From Megaleporinus macrocephalus (lineage: Eukaryota; Chordata; Actinopteri; Characiformes; Anostomidae), in assembly GCA_021613375.1 (NCBI GenBank), contig CM038709.1, positions 37,294,428 through 37,358,427 of the forward strand: a stretch of DNA of 64,000 nt, in the 5' to 3' direction. Below the pieces are notes generated by a model that made no database searches, was not told the DNA's origin, and was given only the letters and a program-made list of their open reading frames with translations. Positions 50,661 through 62,700 of this stretch are shown here, piece by piece. Within the stretch, counting starts at the first letter, position 1; the number at the start of each line of letters is the position of its first letter. The position numbers were made by a program, and so were the translations under genes.

Positions 50661-51479
50661 AATAAAAGGCAGTGAATGCTGGTGAGTGCAATTATCCCTC
50701 TCTTTGGGGAGCCCATTCACACCTACCTACTGGAAGACCTTTTCTGACACACAGCAGAGGCAAAACAAACTCCACTGTACCTCACCGCGCTTTCATCCTC
50801 ACAGCTCTCCTCCACAGCCGCTCCAGTGCGTGCGTCGATCGGGAGCGACACGCATTATGCTGAGGACATACGGAAGCTGGCTAGCGTAAACAGCTCCTCT
50901 GTTAACACGGCAACTTTTCACCAGACATCTACCCGGAATCCACCGCAGCCAAAGGAGCTCGACCAGGGCCAAACCAGCCGCTCGACTGAGGAAGAAAGCT
51001 TTCCAAAGAAATCAGAAGCTAATTTTTGTGATCATTATGCTGTTCTTACTAGTACAGATGGGCTACACTCAAACTGTATTGGCTGATAATTAAGGCAGGG
51101 CAAGGAAGGGGAACTCGAGAAACTTGGGCTGGAGTTCTGGGTGGCTTCGGCTGCTGAGGCTTGAAGCCAGAGCCCCACCTTTTGCCGGTCGAGGAGTGAG
51201 TAAGAGTTGGAAGATAGGGAATAGTTGAGGTGGTGGTGGGGTGCGAATTTCGTCACGAGAAGGTGGGGGCATAGGTGCGGTTTATGTTAGGCATGTAATG
51301 AGTGTGAGGAGGAGTTTGGGCGTGGTCCTTCTACCAAACTTAAGTTATTTCATAACTTTATTTCCAACTATTCACAGCAGAGCGTTCAGGTGATGCTCAA
51401 TATTTTCCATTTTATGCATTTCAAATTCGTAATTCTATACAAATAAGTGCTGTTTCTGCACGTACTCAGTCCCAGTTTC

Positions 51480-51598
51480 TACAGATTCTAAAGATTCTGG
51501 TTCCATTGACTTACACTGAAAGTAAATATTGTCTTGTTCTCTCCTCTGAAGTTGCCAGTTTGGAGATTTCATGATTTCGTGTGGACAGTGATGATTTG
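51480..51598. repeat. MITE family A fragment (right half)
   Basis: It carries GGTTCCATTGACTTACACTG and ends GTGTGGACAGTGATGATT. The left half is missing. Confidence 0.7.
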
Positions 51599-51740
51599 AT
51601 AAATGTTGATGTATTGGCCATAATTAAATTTGCATTTGCAATTAAATTAAATACATACATGGAACATCAATGGAGCACATCAACTGTGTTCTCTGAGCTG
51701 GGTGAGCTGAAATCTAGATCTAGAACTGTTCATTCAACAG

Positions 51741-52315
51741 TACCTCACCTTACTAATGCTCAATCAAATCCTTACAGCTATGTTCTTGCCCTCACTAATG
51801 CTCAGACAAATTCTCACAGCAATGTTTAACATCATTATTACCTGTCCTCACTAATGCTCAATCAAATCCTCATAGCAATGTTCAACACCAGTACCTCTCC
51901 TCACTAATGCCCAATCAAATCCTCATAGCAATGTTCAACATCAGTACCTCACCTCACTAATGCTCAATCAAATCCTCACAGCTATGTTCAACACTATTAC
52001 ATGCCCTCACTAATGCTCAGTCAAATTCTCATAGCAATGTTCAACATCAGTGCCTCACCTCACTAATGCTCAATCAAATTCTCACAGCAATGTTCAACAT
52101 CAGTACCTCTCCTCACTAATGCTCAATCAAATTCTCATAGTAATGTTCAACATTAGTACCTGACCTCATGAATGCTCAATCAAATTCTCACAGCAATGTT
52201 CAACACTCTTACCTGCCCTCACTAATGCTCAATCAAATCCTCACATCCATGTTCAAAATGAATACCACAACTCACTATTGCTCAATCAAACCCTCACAGC
52301 AATGTTCCAACATTT
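51741..52315. repeat. 53-bp minisatellite, 11 copies
   Basis: Eleven copies of a unit around TCACTAATGCTCAATCAAAT, CCTCACAGCAATGTTCAACA and TCAGTACC are arranged head to tail. Variants TCCTCA/TTCTCA and CACAG/CATAG alternate along the array. The outer copies are the most diverged. Confidence 0.95.
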
Positions 52316-52984
52316 GTGACAACAAAATCATGGTGCAGAAGTTCTCCATTGTGATCGGCTTGATGACATGTTACTTTAAAAACCCCATCATCAAGTACCA
52401 TCTGTACTGGCTAATGTTAGGCTGCCTTTGCCGCTCTCTTCTTGCTATGCTGAAGCCCAACCCTGATGCTCTTATATAAGATACCACTGGGCCATGTAAC
52501 AGTTTGAGGATCCACAAATTGTTTTTAATAATCAGGTTTATGAGACTTAACTGATTACATTAACAACTACATGCCTACAGTAGACTGATGATCTTCAAGT
52601 TCTTCAACTACTGGGCTGCGTACTGGTGCTATGGCTCTTTTGTTCCCAGGCTACAACAATGTGTAGTTAGTAACCTAACCACTAAAATACATGATTTAAT
52701 AACTATTATTAAATATTTTTTTATTATCGGTAAATATAGATTAATACATCTTCTACAGATAACCAACTTTGGCACATTTTAATACACAGTTACTGTTTAT
52801 TTGCTGAATTTCAGATATTGGCAAACTATATATTTTTCCAATATGCTAAATTCAACAAATAAATAAAAGTTATGCAGTAAAATTGTAAATTTGTGCAGAA
52901 TTTTGTTGCTTTCCAAAAACAACAGTAACTTTTTAGTCAAAAACATTCCTCATTTTTAATGTAAGTAAATGTAAAAAGGTGTTA

Positions 52985-53065
52985 TTCCAAGTGATTTTGA
53001 CCATTTCTATTGGTCCATTCATTCACAGGATGTAAAGAGCAGCTGTCGTGTTCAAATAATAGAAA
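52985..53065 (-). repeat. MITE family A fragment, reversed
   Basis: It carries the reversed family block CATTTCTATTGGTCCATTCA followed by GCAGCTGTCGTGTTCAAA. Confidence 0.6.
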
Positions 53066-53168
53066 AAATGATAAAAATTACATATTTAAAGATACATATT
53101 ACTCTTCAGACAGGGATCATATGTCACACTTTTTAAAATATTTATTAATTTATCTTTACTTTTTTTGC

Positions 53169-53418
53169 ATATCATCACTGTCCAATAAAAACAAGCATCT
53201 CCAAAATTGCAACTTTACAGGAGGGACCGAAAACATACTTTACTTTCAATGCAAGTCAATGGAACCAGAATTTTTTCCACGCTATTTTGGAGAACTTCTA
53301 TTGGTCCATTTAGCATGAAATTCTCAGATAATGTAAACGACCATAGACGTGCTCAAATGATGTAGAAAACTCAAAACCAACAAAAATAGAGATGTTTTTT
53401 ATTGGGCCGCGACGATAT
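53169..53418 (-). mobile_element. MITE family A, full-length reversed copy
   Basis: The ends are CATATCATCACTGTCCAATA and, read inward from the right, CATATCGTCGCGGCCCAATA, alike at 16 of 20 positions. The interior is the reverse of the family consensus (CTATTGGTCCATT, AAGTCAATGGAACCAGAA). Confidence 0.8.
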
Positions 53419-54529
53419 GACTAAAACAATTACATCTGTTGTTTATCAGGTATGTCTCCCTGTTTACCCATTACTATTATTATTTCTTGAGGATAAAACG
53501 AATTTCATTGCTTGGATAAACAAAAACAAGCTGCTTATTAACATTAATCTCTAAACTGGCCAATAAAAGGCATTAAAATATGAGCATCACTTTCCGTCTA
53601 GTACACGCTGGCTTTAATTAATGTCCATAGACACACAGAGACAGACTCCTTATCTCTGAATATCATAACGCAGCACAATGCAGCATAATGGAAATGTCAT
53701 ATTGCAGCTTTTAATTAAATGACACAGATGAACCTTGTTCACCACGAAGCTCCACTTGAGATAAACTGAACTGAGGGAGCAGGAGATGACTTGAAAAGAG
53801 CCCAGAGCTGAGCGTGAAAGAGAGCCTGCAGGTTCGGCCGCCCGTTCTGCTGAATTTGCTCGCTGAATGACTCGTCCATCAAATTCAAGAGAAAAATTGT
53901 CAGAATTTAAAAAGCCTAATCAGTCATATCTCTGTCCCTCAGTGCTCGGCTATTAAAAAAGAGCTCGACGCGTGAAAGCCGAGCTTAAAAAAAAAAAAGC
54001 CTAATCTCGAGCAAGGAGAGACCCGGCGCAGACGCTGACTCGCTACTCTGATTGAGGAGTGCGATGGCTCGCTCGGCAGCATCATTCTCTTCCCTTTGCT
54101 AACCGTGGACCGGCTGTCAGAGTCGGGATTTTCTGAGGTCTCGCTGGGGAAAAAAGCCCCTTTGTTAATGCTCCTCTTTGAAGTAGAGCGACTTAGAGAG
54201 AAATGAATTACGTTCGGCTAATAGAAAGCACTTTCTTAGCAGAAAAACTCAGTCAACAATGGAATGTCTGACATTCTCGAGGGGCGGGGACGCGACAGGA
54301 GGATTTTGTGCATTTCGTGCATTTCCAGCGCACGTCTCTGGCGCGAAACTCATTTCACACCAAGTCTGGAGGTTTTCAGTCCAGCGTACTGTGCTACGAA
54401 ACAGTCATCCCTCATTTCAGTCATTTCCAGTCAAAACCACTGTAAAGAATAAACTTTTTTAGGATATATGTCTGAGGATACTAGATATAAGGGTTCACTC
54501 TTGCATAAGATAGGAGACAGTCAAAGCTA

Positions 54530-54735
54530 TAGTCAAGTCAAGTTTATTTATATAGCGCTTTTTACAACGATGCTGTCTCAAAGCAGTTTTACAGAGTTTT
54601 GAAAACAGACAGTTACAACATATGCCCCCCAGTGAGCAAGCCAGAGGCAACAGTGTCAAGAACAACTCCCTCAACTGGAGGAAGAAACCTTGGGAGGAAC
54701 TAGACTCACAAGGGGAGTCAAGACCCATCCTCCTC
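54530..54735. repeat. Common fish dispersed repeat (TTTATTTATATAGCGC type)
   Basis: It opens GTCAAGTTTATTTATATAGC, then GCTTTTTACA and CTCAAAGCAGTTTTACAGA, and continues with GGAGGAAGAAACCTTGGGAG. I know this sequence type as widespread in teleosts; its class was not verified. Confidence 0.65.
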
Positions 54736-54830
54736 TGGTCAAACAGTATTTACAGTTTAAACTAAACACCAAAGAAAAGAGTCTCTGTTTGAAATCTGGA
54801 TAGTAAAGCTTTAGAAGCTGCACGGGTAGA

Positions 54831-54894
54831 GGCAGTCTCTGACTGAGGTAGTCTCTGACTGAGGCAGTCTCTGACTGAGGCAGTCTCTGACTGA
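54831..54894. repeat. 16-bp tandem repeat, four copies
   Basis: Four copies of GGCAGTCTCTGACTGA, one carrying a single change (GGTAG). Confidence 0.95.
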
Positions 54895-55084
54895 GGCTTT
54901 ATGTAAAGTGGGCGTGAGCTGAAACAGTCCCATCCTATCTCAATGCTGGTGCATCTGGATGGTACAGTGATGTAACTGAGGGTGTATCAGTTGACACAAA
55001 TGGACAGGAGAGCTGGCTGGTGATGGGTGGGGAGGAGGCCCTGATGGTCAGACAATGGCACTAATATCTACCTGGCAAACCTGG

Positions 55085-55370
55085 CAAACCAACAACACCA
55101 CTTAATGGCATCATCTTTGAGAGAGAGAGGAGAACATCAAGCTCCACTCTTACTTCAGATCTGAAAACATCTACAGCTGTTTCTGTCCATCCTTCCACTG
55201 GGAGAAGACATTATGGGTCTGAAAGGATGTGTAGTGTTCAAAAAGCTCCTCACTGAGAAAAGGAGGCACATCAAATAAAGAAGCTGCTGGTGTTCCCAGA
55301 ACAATGGACTGACCACTCCAGAGTCCAGATCTCAACATCACTAAATCATCACTGCTTGGGGCTGTTTGGA
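55085..55370 (+). mobile_element. Tc1/mariner-like remnant
   Basis: It is collinear with 8726-9130: GAGAACATCAAGCTCCACTC, TTCTGTCCATCCTTCCACTG, GTCTGAAAGGATGTG, and SPDLNIT coding near 55320-55345. Frames are broken. Confidence 0.7.
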
Positions 55371-55371
55371 G

Positions 55372-55535
55372 GATCATCGCTGTCCTATAAAAAATAGATT
55401 TTGAGACATTATTTGAACACGCCAATGGTTGTTTACATTGTGTGAAGATTTCATGATGAATGGACCAATAGAAGTGCTCCAAAACAGCTTGGAAAAAAAA
55501 TCTGATTCTATTCACTTACATTGATATAACAATCA
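55372..55535. repeat. MITE family A, right-truncated copy
   Basis: It starts GATCATCGCTGTCCTATAAA and includes ATGGACCAATAGAAGTGCTC and TTCACTTACATTGATAT. The right inverted repeat is missing. Confidence 0.75.
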
Positions 55536-55542
55536 ACTGAAA

Positions 55543-55543
55543 T

Positions 55544-55599
<56 letters not shown>
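55543..55599. repeat. (CA)n(TA)n microsatellite
   Basis: About 12 CA units pass directly into about 16 TA units. Confidence 0.96.
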
Positions 55600-55604
<5 letters not shown>

Positions 55605-55834
55605 TTGCAGGCTTAATATAAGGATATTCATTACTTATTTCTAGACATTTTACTTGTTTCAAGTGATTTTAGTTGGCTTGTTTTAAGCATCTTAATAAGC
55701 AAACGTATCCTATCAGAAAAAAGTTAATATCCTCAGTTAATTAGCTTCTCAAAATAAGAAATTACATATATGACATATTTGAGAAATGAGTGATGTAAAC
55801 TAGATATAATATATAATTTTTTGCAGCATACTTG

Positions 55835-56100
55835 GCCATGGTGGTGTATTGTTTAGCACTGTAGCCTCACAGCAAGTAGATCCGGGTTGGATTCCTGGTC
55901 CGGGCCGTTCTGTTAGGAGTTTGCATGTTCTCCCCATACTCAAGTGGGTTTCTTCCGGGTACTCTAATTTCACTCTAAATTGCAGGTAGGTGTGAGTGTG
56001 TGTTAGCCATGCGATGTCCTGGCAAGAAGACACTGGGATTGGCTCCAGCCACCCCGTAACCCCGACTAGCGGGATAAAGCGGAAGATAATGGATGGCTGG
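55835..56100 (+). mobile_element. tRNA-derived SINE with target duplication
   Basis: It begins GCCATGGTGGTGTATTG, then TAGCACTGTAGCCTCACAGC, and ends GATAATGGATGGCTGG. ATACTTG occurs on both sides (55828-55834 and 56101-56107). Confidence 0.85.
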
Positions 56101-57068
56101 ATACTTGCTATTATATTTAGTTGTTGAGGCTCATAGGAAAGTTTCTGTTGGATCTGTTTTCTGCTTCTTTTCCTCGTGCTTAAAAATTAATCACTTCTAA
56201 TGAATGATAATTTTCACTGAACATTCAAATACAGGCTGGTCTGTGACAGAAAGCTGCCAGCAAATTACAGTATATCTCTCAGCTGCTGAACACGTAGGCT
56301 ACCTCTACGCCCCAGTCTTAATCAGATGCAGATTACCCGTCACTCACCGCCGCTACGACTCTCTGTCTGCAATTTTCCACAGATACATCTACTTACTCAG
56401 TTCAGCAGGTGTGTGTGTTTTTAAGCTGCACAATAAAAACAGTAATGGAGCGCTCGGTTCAGACCTCCAGTTCAGCACCCACGCAAACTCCAGCTTAACA
56501 ATGTTGACTTTGAGCGAGTCTACACTCTTTTCGCGCAGCCCCAAAGTTTTCAAGCCCACACAACCGAGCGACAAAAATGAAATAATTAACTCTATATATA
56601 AACTTCCAGCAATATTTCACCAGGTTTAGGGATAAATGGTCTCTTATTTGACTGTAATATCTTTTTGCCATTAGGTAAGCTTCTAAATGTCATTATACCT
56701 TTTATATAACACAGGCGTCACAATTTGAATGTAATTGCCTGGCAGCAATATGAGACGATGAATCTCTCAGCAGACACTCTCCTCCATCATAATAACCCAC
56801 ATTATAAGCATGAGGGCTTAGCCTCAAGGAAGAAGCCTTTACAGTTCATCACAAAACTCCAAACCCAAGCCTAAGGTTCCTTCCCGTGGTTTCAAGTCAA
56901 CAAAGGGGTAGGATTTTCCAACAAACCTTCTACACCTGGCATTAAAATAGCATTTCATCAGACGGCCTCGCTATGAAAGTAGGCAAAGCTGCATCGCAAC
57001 TGCTTCTTACAGCTGTCTGAACGCAGAGCGGCTTCGACACATGCCAGTTTCATGGAAATGGTAAATAT

Positions 57069-57737
57069 TAGAGATGGACCGATCTGCGTTTTTGAGGCCG
57101 ATTCCGATCGCCGATCACCTTTCAATGTGATAGAGGGCGGGGCCACGGCAGGGCTACATGTAGTTAGTAGCGCAAGCAAATCATGAAACATGGTCTAAAC
57201 TGGTTTATAACCATTTTTAACGAGCTCAGCATAATATTTTTAACAAAAATTAATACAAATCATACAAATATCGCCAATACTGCAATCATTAAATTTAGAC
57301 CCTTAATTTAAAATGAAAAAAGTAAATTAAATAAATGCAGCAAAAACTGCAGTCATTAAACGCAGACTCCGTTAAATGTCTTTGTCTTGGTTCCCCAACG
57401 AGACACGGTTAATTTTGCATATTTTAAAAACACTCTGGATGATGCCAGACAGATGCAAAGCAATGCAAAGAAAAACTGTTCTCGCGAGGCGTGCCACTTT
57501 AGTCAATCTGTAGAAAATGAAAGGGTGTGTGTTTCCACCTAGTGGTTCATATAGGAATTGCAGGGAGCTGGCGGAAGTGGGTTCAACGAAACGCTAGCTG
57601 GAAATACAGAAATTAGGCTCATTTGATTAACGCCATTGATCGGCTAAATTGGACAAATATCGGCCGGTCACCGATCACATATTTTGATTAAAAATCGTCA
57701 GATACCGATACATAGCCGATCGATCTTTCCATCTCTA
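57069..57737. mobile_element. hAT-like element with perfect 8-bp target duplication
   Basis: The ends are TAGAGATGGACCGATC and, read inward from the right, TAGAGATGGAAAGATC. The flanks 57061-57068 and 57738-57745 are both GTAAATAT. The subterminal regions are full of CGATCGG-like words. Length is 669 bp, with no intact transposase. The terminal sequence is related to that of 42700-44194. Confidence 0.92.
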
Positions 57738-58801
57738 GTAAATATTACATGAAAGATTGGGTGGATGGTGAACTGGAGCTATTAGCATGGCCATATTTAA
57801 TTTTTGCATCACTAAATAAGAGAAAACCCACACAATCAGGATCTCCTGAATGCTTACAGTTACAAAATCTATATGTACATGAAGTCAAACTAGATTTGAA
57901 ACGAAAGGATAATTGGCTCAACAGATGCCTACCAGGCCAACAGACCTCTCCAATGATTTTCACAGCAGAAACATTTAAGGATTAAACATACTTCTTTCTC
58001 TGAACATCTGTTTTAAGTGTTCATGTACAGCTAGTATCAAACCCAGAGTGGGAAACTAATGTAAACATAAATATGTGAGTCCCAAAGAGGTGCTAGCTAC
58101 CATTCGCCTATTAGTATAAAGCTGTGGATGCTATGGAAAATAAGCCCCACTGAAATGTGCTTTTGTACCAAGACAGTAGTGTTGATGTAAGCAACTACCA
58201 TCTCCTTCAGCTGTCCTTCTCCTCCAGATGTCGTTCTACTCAAGAAAACAAATGCAAGCACACCAAAGTGTTGAGGCAAATAACCTCAAACTATGTTCAG
58301 ATTTGAACAAAGCGGCACATGTTGTTTATAACCCTGATCGTAATTTAGCTCTCAGAGAACATTGTCAAACAGCTCTTCACATTTCCCGGCCAGGTTTAAC
58401 CAGAATAATCAATGAATTCACACAAGCAACCAAATGTCAAAGCATTCCAGCTCTTCATCGATTATTATCCGATTCACATTAGGCTTCCAAAGTGCTCCTT
58501 TTGGCTGCTTCGTTTTCCGCAATCACGCGGTTACATCACCGCTTTGTTACTTAATAATGCTTGATTCCATTTTCCACTCTAGCACAGGATATGTGTAATT
58601 GATTGGCTAAGCAATGCTGAACGCTAGAAAAACATCTTAAGAGGATGCTGTCAGGAGGGCAATTACTGTTCTCTTGAGCAGCCCCTGAGGTTAATCACTA
58701 TCAATATCGCAATCAAAAACCACCCAGTCATGAAGCTCGTTGCACCACAAATTGCTGGTTGGAAATGTCAATAGGCGGGTAATAAAAACCTTTGGACTCA
58801 C

Positions 58802-58995
58802 CCCCACGCTGTCCTCGTGCCTGTACTGCTTCCAGGCGCGGCCCGTGTCGCTGTACAGCAGCATGTAAGCGCCGATCCAGTCGTGGCTGCCATAGCGGCC
58901 CTGGGTGGCCACCGCTGTCACCTCCATTCGAGCCCGGAGGTCCAGCTGCAGCCAGGGGGACCTGTCCATCAGCTGCGGGCTCCAGCCGCCCCCTC
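58802..58995 (-). CDS. cntnap5: CNTNAP exon 3: discoidin domain, central part
   Basis: This is a 194-nt exon. The acceptor is CGTGTTCCAG before 58995 and the donor is GGG|GTGAGT after 58802. It starts in phase 1 and ends in phase 0. It encodes GGGGWSPQLMDRSPWLQLDL, then VTAVATQGRYGSHDWIGAY, MLLYSDTGRAWKQY and EDSVG. WLQxDL, ATQGR and YSxTGxxWxxY are core strands of F5/8 type C (discoidin) domains, here serving adhesion and not catalysis. The Trp that family members usually show four residues before GN(T/M)N is Gly here (codon GGG at the last position of the exon). The exon is GC-rich relative to the intron. Length and phases fit family exon 3. Confidence 0.96.
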
Positions 58996-59384
58996 CTGGA
59001 ACACGGTCAGTTTCAAAGGAAGACATCAGAAGACGTCCGTCAAACTGAGCGAAACTTTATCTGATGCTAAGCAGGACTCTGAGAGGAGAGTGACAGGCAC
59101 TGTTCATTTGAGACCAGGCCTCACTGTTCCTCCAACTAAAAGGAGCAAAGGCATCGAGGGGACATTTGATGAAGGTGTTTTAGCAGACGATTACAGACAG
59201 ATGCCATTGCTGGGATTTTATTTAACAGTTCAGTTTATTGGTTCTTTTCCAAACTGCCCAAAGGGTTTGGTCTAAATAAAAGACGGATAAATAGGATAGA
59301 CTTGGTTAAAATAAATTATATTGAAATAAAATGAACCTCATTCACCAACCTGCAATGATCACCCTAGTCTATGATTGGAAATGG

Positions 59385-59640
59385 AAGATCAGGATCTCTG
59401 TGAAAGACAGTGGTTCATTTTTAAACCTCCAACCACTTGTTGGTACTGCTGCATTTTCAACCATTGGAATCTTCCACTCCAAACCAGTAGCATAGGCGTC
59501 CACAGCTAACGCTAGCATCTGCAAACCTGCGTACGGGGGTGTTTTTTTTGTGCTATGACGGTTTTCCTAAAATCACATTTAAAATCATATTGCTAAATAA
59601 TAACCCATGTTTCACGATTACATAATATGTTGGCAGGGTA
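59385..59640. repeat. Dispersed repeat C, copy 2
   Basis: Counterpart of 28285-28690, with GACAGTGGTTCATTTTTAAA, AATCTTCCACTCCAAACCAG and TGACGGTTTTCCTAAAATC. Confidence 0.55.
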
Positions 59641-61892
59641 AACAGCTCGAATTAATAACAATGTAACAATGCATTGTGACACTAGACTGCAAAACTGTGT
59701 GCATCATGGGTAATACACATTTTATAGATTATGAAATAGCATTAATAGCTGAAATAGCATTGATATAGCAACCAATACTTTAGAATCATCAGTACCAATC
59801 AACAAACCCACTCTAGCACTCCTCCTATACCTGAGCTTTAGTGCTGATAGCATGCTGTACAACCTGAGTTTAATCATCACTTAAATCTGAAATGCATGAA
59901 CTCAGATTTGCTGCTATCTCTTACAGCAAAGAGCCTGGGCATATACACTTTTGTATATATTTATTAGTACAGGTTTTCTTTATTTCCTGGAAAGAATCTT
60001 TGAAATGCTTTGAATAGTTTGCAACATTTGAATTTGTTTAACCTTATTTAAAAAAAAGGCAAAATACTATCAAACTGTAAACTACTATCGATATCAATGA
60101 ATACATAAACACGTCCATTCTACAAAACAGCTTCCAGTACTCAGAAGATACAGTTATCACCTGTGATTCAAAAGCATATAATGTTATGTAAATGTTATGT
60201 GAGGTTAATTGAGAAATATGGTCCAAAGTGGGCTTTTAAAGTTTCAACCAGTGTTTTACAATAACATTTTACATTTGGCGTAAAATATCACAAATACAAA
60301 TAAATAATACAATAATTAATACAATATTATAATATATTATTCATGCATTCATTCAGCTTTCAGTCAGAAGTCATAATTATCAGCTGTGATTGTAGAAGCA
60401 TGTAATTTTGCTTGAACTTTTTAATCTTGCTTGAAGCTCACTAATCAATATTTCCATTTAACCTTCATTTAGTTATTGCATACATCCTTCACATTTAAAG
60501 GCAGGTCATTTTTGTAATTTTCACACTTTTAAAAACAGAATTCAAAACTTTTTGTACATTGTAAATTATATAATTATGTAAATGATAAATGATAAATGAT
60601 AAAACTGATAGAAAGTGAGTGCAGAACAACACTACAGCTGAAACTGTATATTTCTAGAAATAAAAACCAAAATGTTTCAAGTTGGCCTTTCAACCAGATG
60701 ACTCTACACTCGGTAGCGTGCGGGAAGAACCCAGACATTGTGACCTTAGTTAACATACAGAGCGCTCCCCCTCGAGTTAGCCTGAAGGTGGGAGAAGATT
60801 CTCCAAGCACACATTTTCCATAAAGATGCGCTCGAGTCCCCCATGTTCTTCCAGAGGCGTATGGAGGAACATGCCTGGCTCGGATGGAAAGGTTCATTAC
60901 TCAAGCGCTGCCGGCTGGGAGTCGACACCACGGTAGGAGATGAGAGCTGAATATCAAGCTGGTGATCTCCGGCTCACAGGAAACAGCGTTTACACACACC
61001 CCCACCCCCACCCCAGGGGAGGGAAACTGTTCTGTTTGCAACACACTCACAACACAGTTGGTCATGGACGAAAATAACTCGCCGACTGCAGCTTGAGTAA
61101 GTGCTGGGTAGAGAACCGGGGGGAAAAGTAAGATGTCCTTTTTAGACTATATAAATATGTTTTTTTGAAAAAAATATGTTTTTTTTTCATTTCAGTTCCT
61201 TGAAAGGAGCTAAATTTACACTACATTTTCAGATGTGGAGAAGAGCCATCAAGGCCTTCAGAACATTCAGTCTATGGACACTTAATACATACATTTTATA
61301 ACATGACATGAAAAGTACATATAAGAGGGTCCTAAGAGGCGCAAACATCGAAGCCAAGGGTCTTAAACTATCATCCCACCGTCACGTCCAGCTTCATACA
61401 GTTAAATTTACTTCGTCCACCAGATACTGTGCCCTGTTACCAAACGTCAAAACATATAAAAGCTGGTTAAACTGATTTCCATAGCGTTGAAAGAGCGGTA
61501 TTTAACTCACCAATACTGTTAACAGTTCTGGCTCTGTTAACCCTTTGTTGCACAACCTGGCTCAAAGGTGACCTGACTGAGATTTTATTTTCTATATTTA
61601 TTTTCTATATTTATTTCTATATTTCTTTGTCATACAAGCTTCCATACACTTCTCATTGAACTTCTCATTTTTGACCATCATAAATCCTGATTTAAGTTGT
61701 TTTTTTTTTTTTTAGTTTTTTAATAAAAATCATGTGTGTTTAATACAACACGTTTAATACCACACATTCTAACACACAACATGGGCCAGAATTAAGCCTA
61801 TGTGTTACTATGGAGTTTTAATAGGAACTACTGACATTTGTAAACATGTGCAGTCAGGAACATATTTATAACCATTATCTTGTTCATGAAGT

Positions 61893-62159
61893 TAGCACTT
61901 TCACCTCACAGCAAGGTTCGATTCCCGGTCCAAGTGGAGTGTGTATGTTCTCCCCGTGCTTGAGTGGGTTTCCTCCAGGTGCTCTGGTTTCCTCCCATAG
62001 TCCAAACACATGCATGGTAGGTTGATTGGTCACTCTAAATTGCCCATAGGTGTGAGTGCGTGAATGAGTGTTGGCCCTGCGATGGACTGGTGAACTGTCC
62101 ATGGTGTACCCTGCCGACTAGTGGGATTAAGCGGCAGATGATGGATGGATGGATGGATT
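61893..62159 (+). mobile_element. tRNA-derived SINE, 5'-truncated, with perfect 13-bp target duplication
   Basis: TTGTTCATGAAGT lies on both sides (61880-61892 and 62160-62172). The body includes GGTTCGATTCCC, a good RNA polymerase III B box, then CATGTTCTCC-type sequence, AATTGCCCATAGGTGTGAGT and a tail of four GGAT units. It starts inside the tRNA-like head, so it was truncated at insertion. Confidence 0.93.
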
Positions 62160-62504
62160 TTGTTCATGAAGTAAATAAATAAGGATTAAAATAATGATTT
62201 AAGATCAAAAGCAAGTTGTTTTATGAACACGTGGAACATTAAATAATGAAATGAACTGATTTCAATAGATACCCCAAATTAGATACTCAGCAGTACATAC
62301 AATAACATAGGAAATGAATGAGGGTCAAGTTTGACCAAGCTTGTGCATTAGGAGAGGTTTGTGCATCAAATGTTTAAACTACTAAGGACTTTCCATATCA
62401 AACCACTCTGAGAGACACTGTTTACATCATGACCATCAAATTATGCAGAAATCAGTGGAATTTCTTCTCAACACACACTGACAACTGACAACTGCTTAAA
62501 ATAA

Positions 62505-62700
62505 TCCAAAACTTTTCTACATCATTGTACACGCCAATGGTAGCTCACATTGTGTGATTGGTTCATGATAAATGAACCAATAGAAGTGCTTCAAAATAGC
62601 TTGGAAAAATTCTGGTTTCATTGACTTACATTGAAAGTAAAGTATGTTTTTGGTCTCTCCTGTAAAGTTGCAATTTTGGAAATACTTGTTGCAATAAGTA
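62505..62700. repeat. MITE family A copy, end-truncated
   Basis: It carries AATGAACCAATAGAAGTGCT, TTCATTGACTTACATTGAAA and CTCCTGTAAAGTTGCAATTT in family order. Terminal inverted repeats are not recognisable. Confidence 0.7.

Larger units (their letters stand above)
22333..58801 (-). other. cntnap5: Intron 3 (36.5 kb)
   Basis: The intron runs from the exon 3 donor GTGAGT (58801-58796) to the exon 4 acceptor. More than a third is recognisable repeat: hAT-like and Tc1-like elements, SINEs, a LINE end, solo LTRs, microsatellites and two minisatellites, listed separately. Comparatively repeat-free stretches include about 22830-23900, 38690-39110 and 53540-54250. I found no exon, tRNA or nested gene. 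Open frames inside are short and mostly cross repeats. Confidence 0.85.

Noticed and set aside
58817..59275. A 152-codon plus-strand open frame
   Set aside because: It overlaps exon 3 in antisense and runs into intron sequence. It has no recognisable domain.
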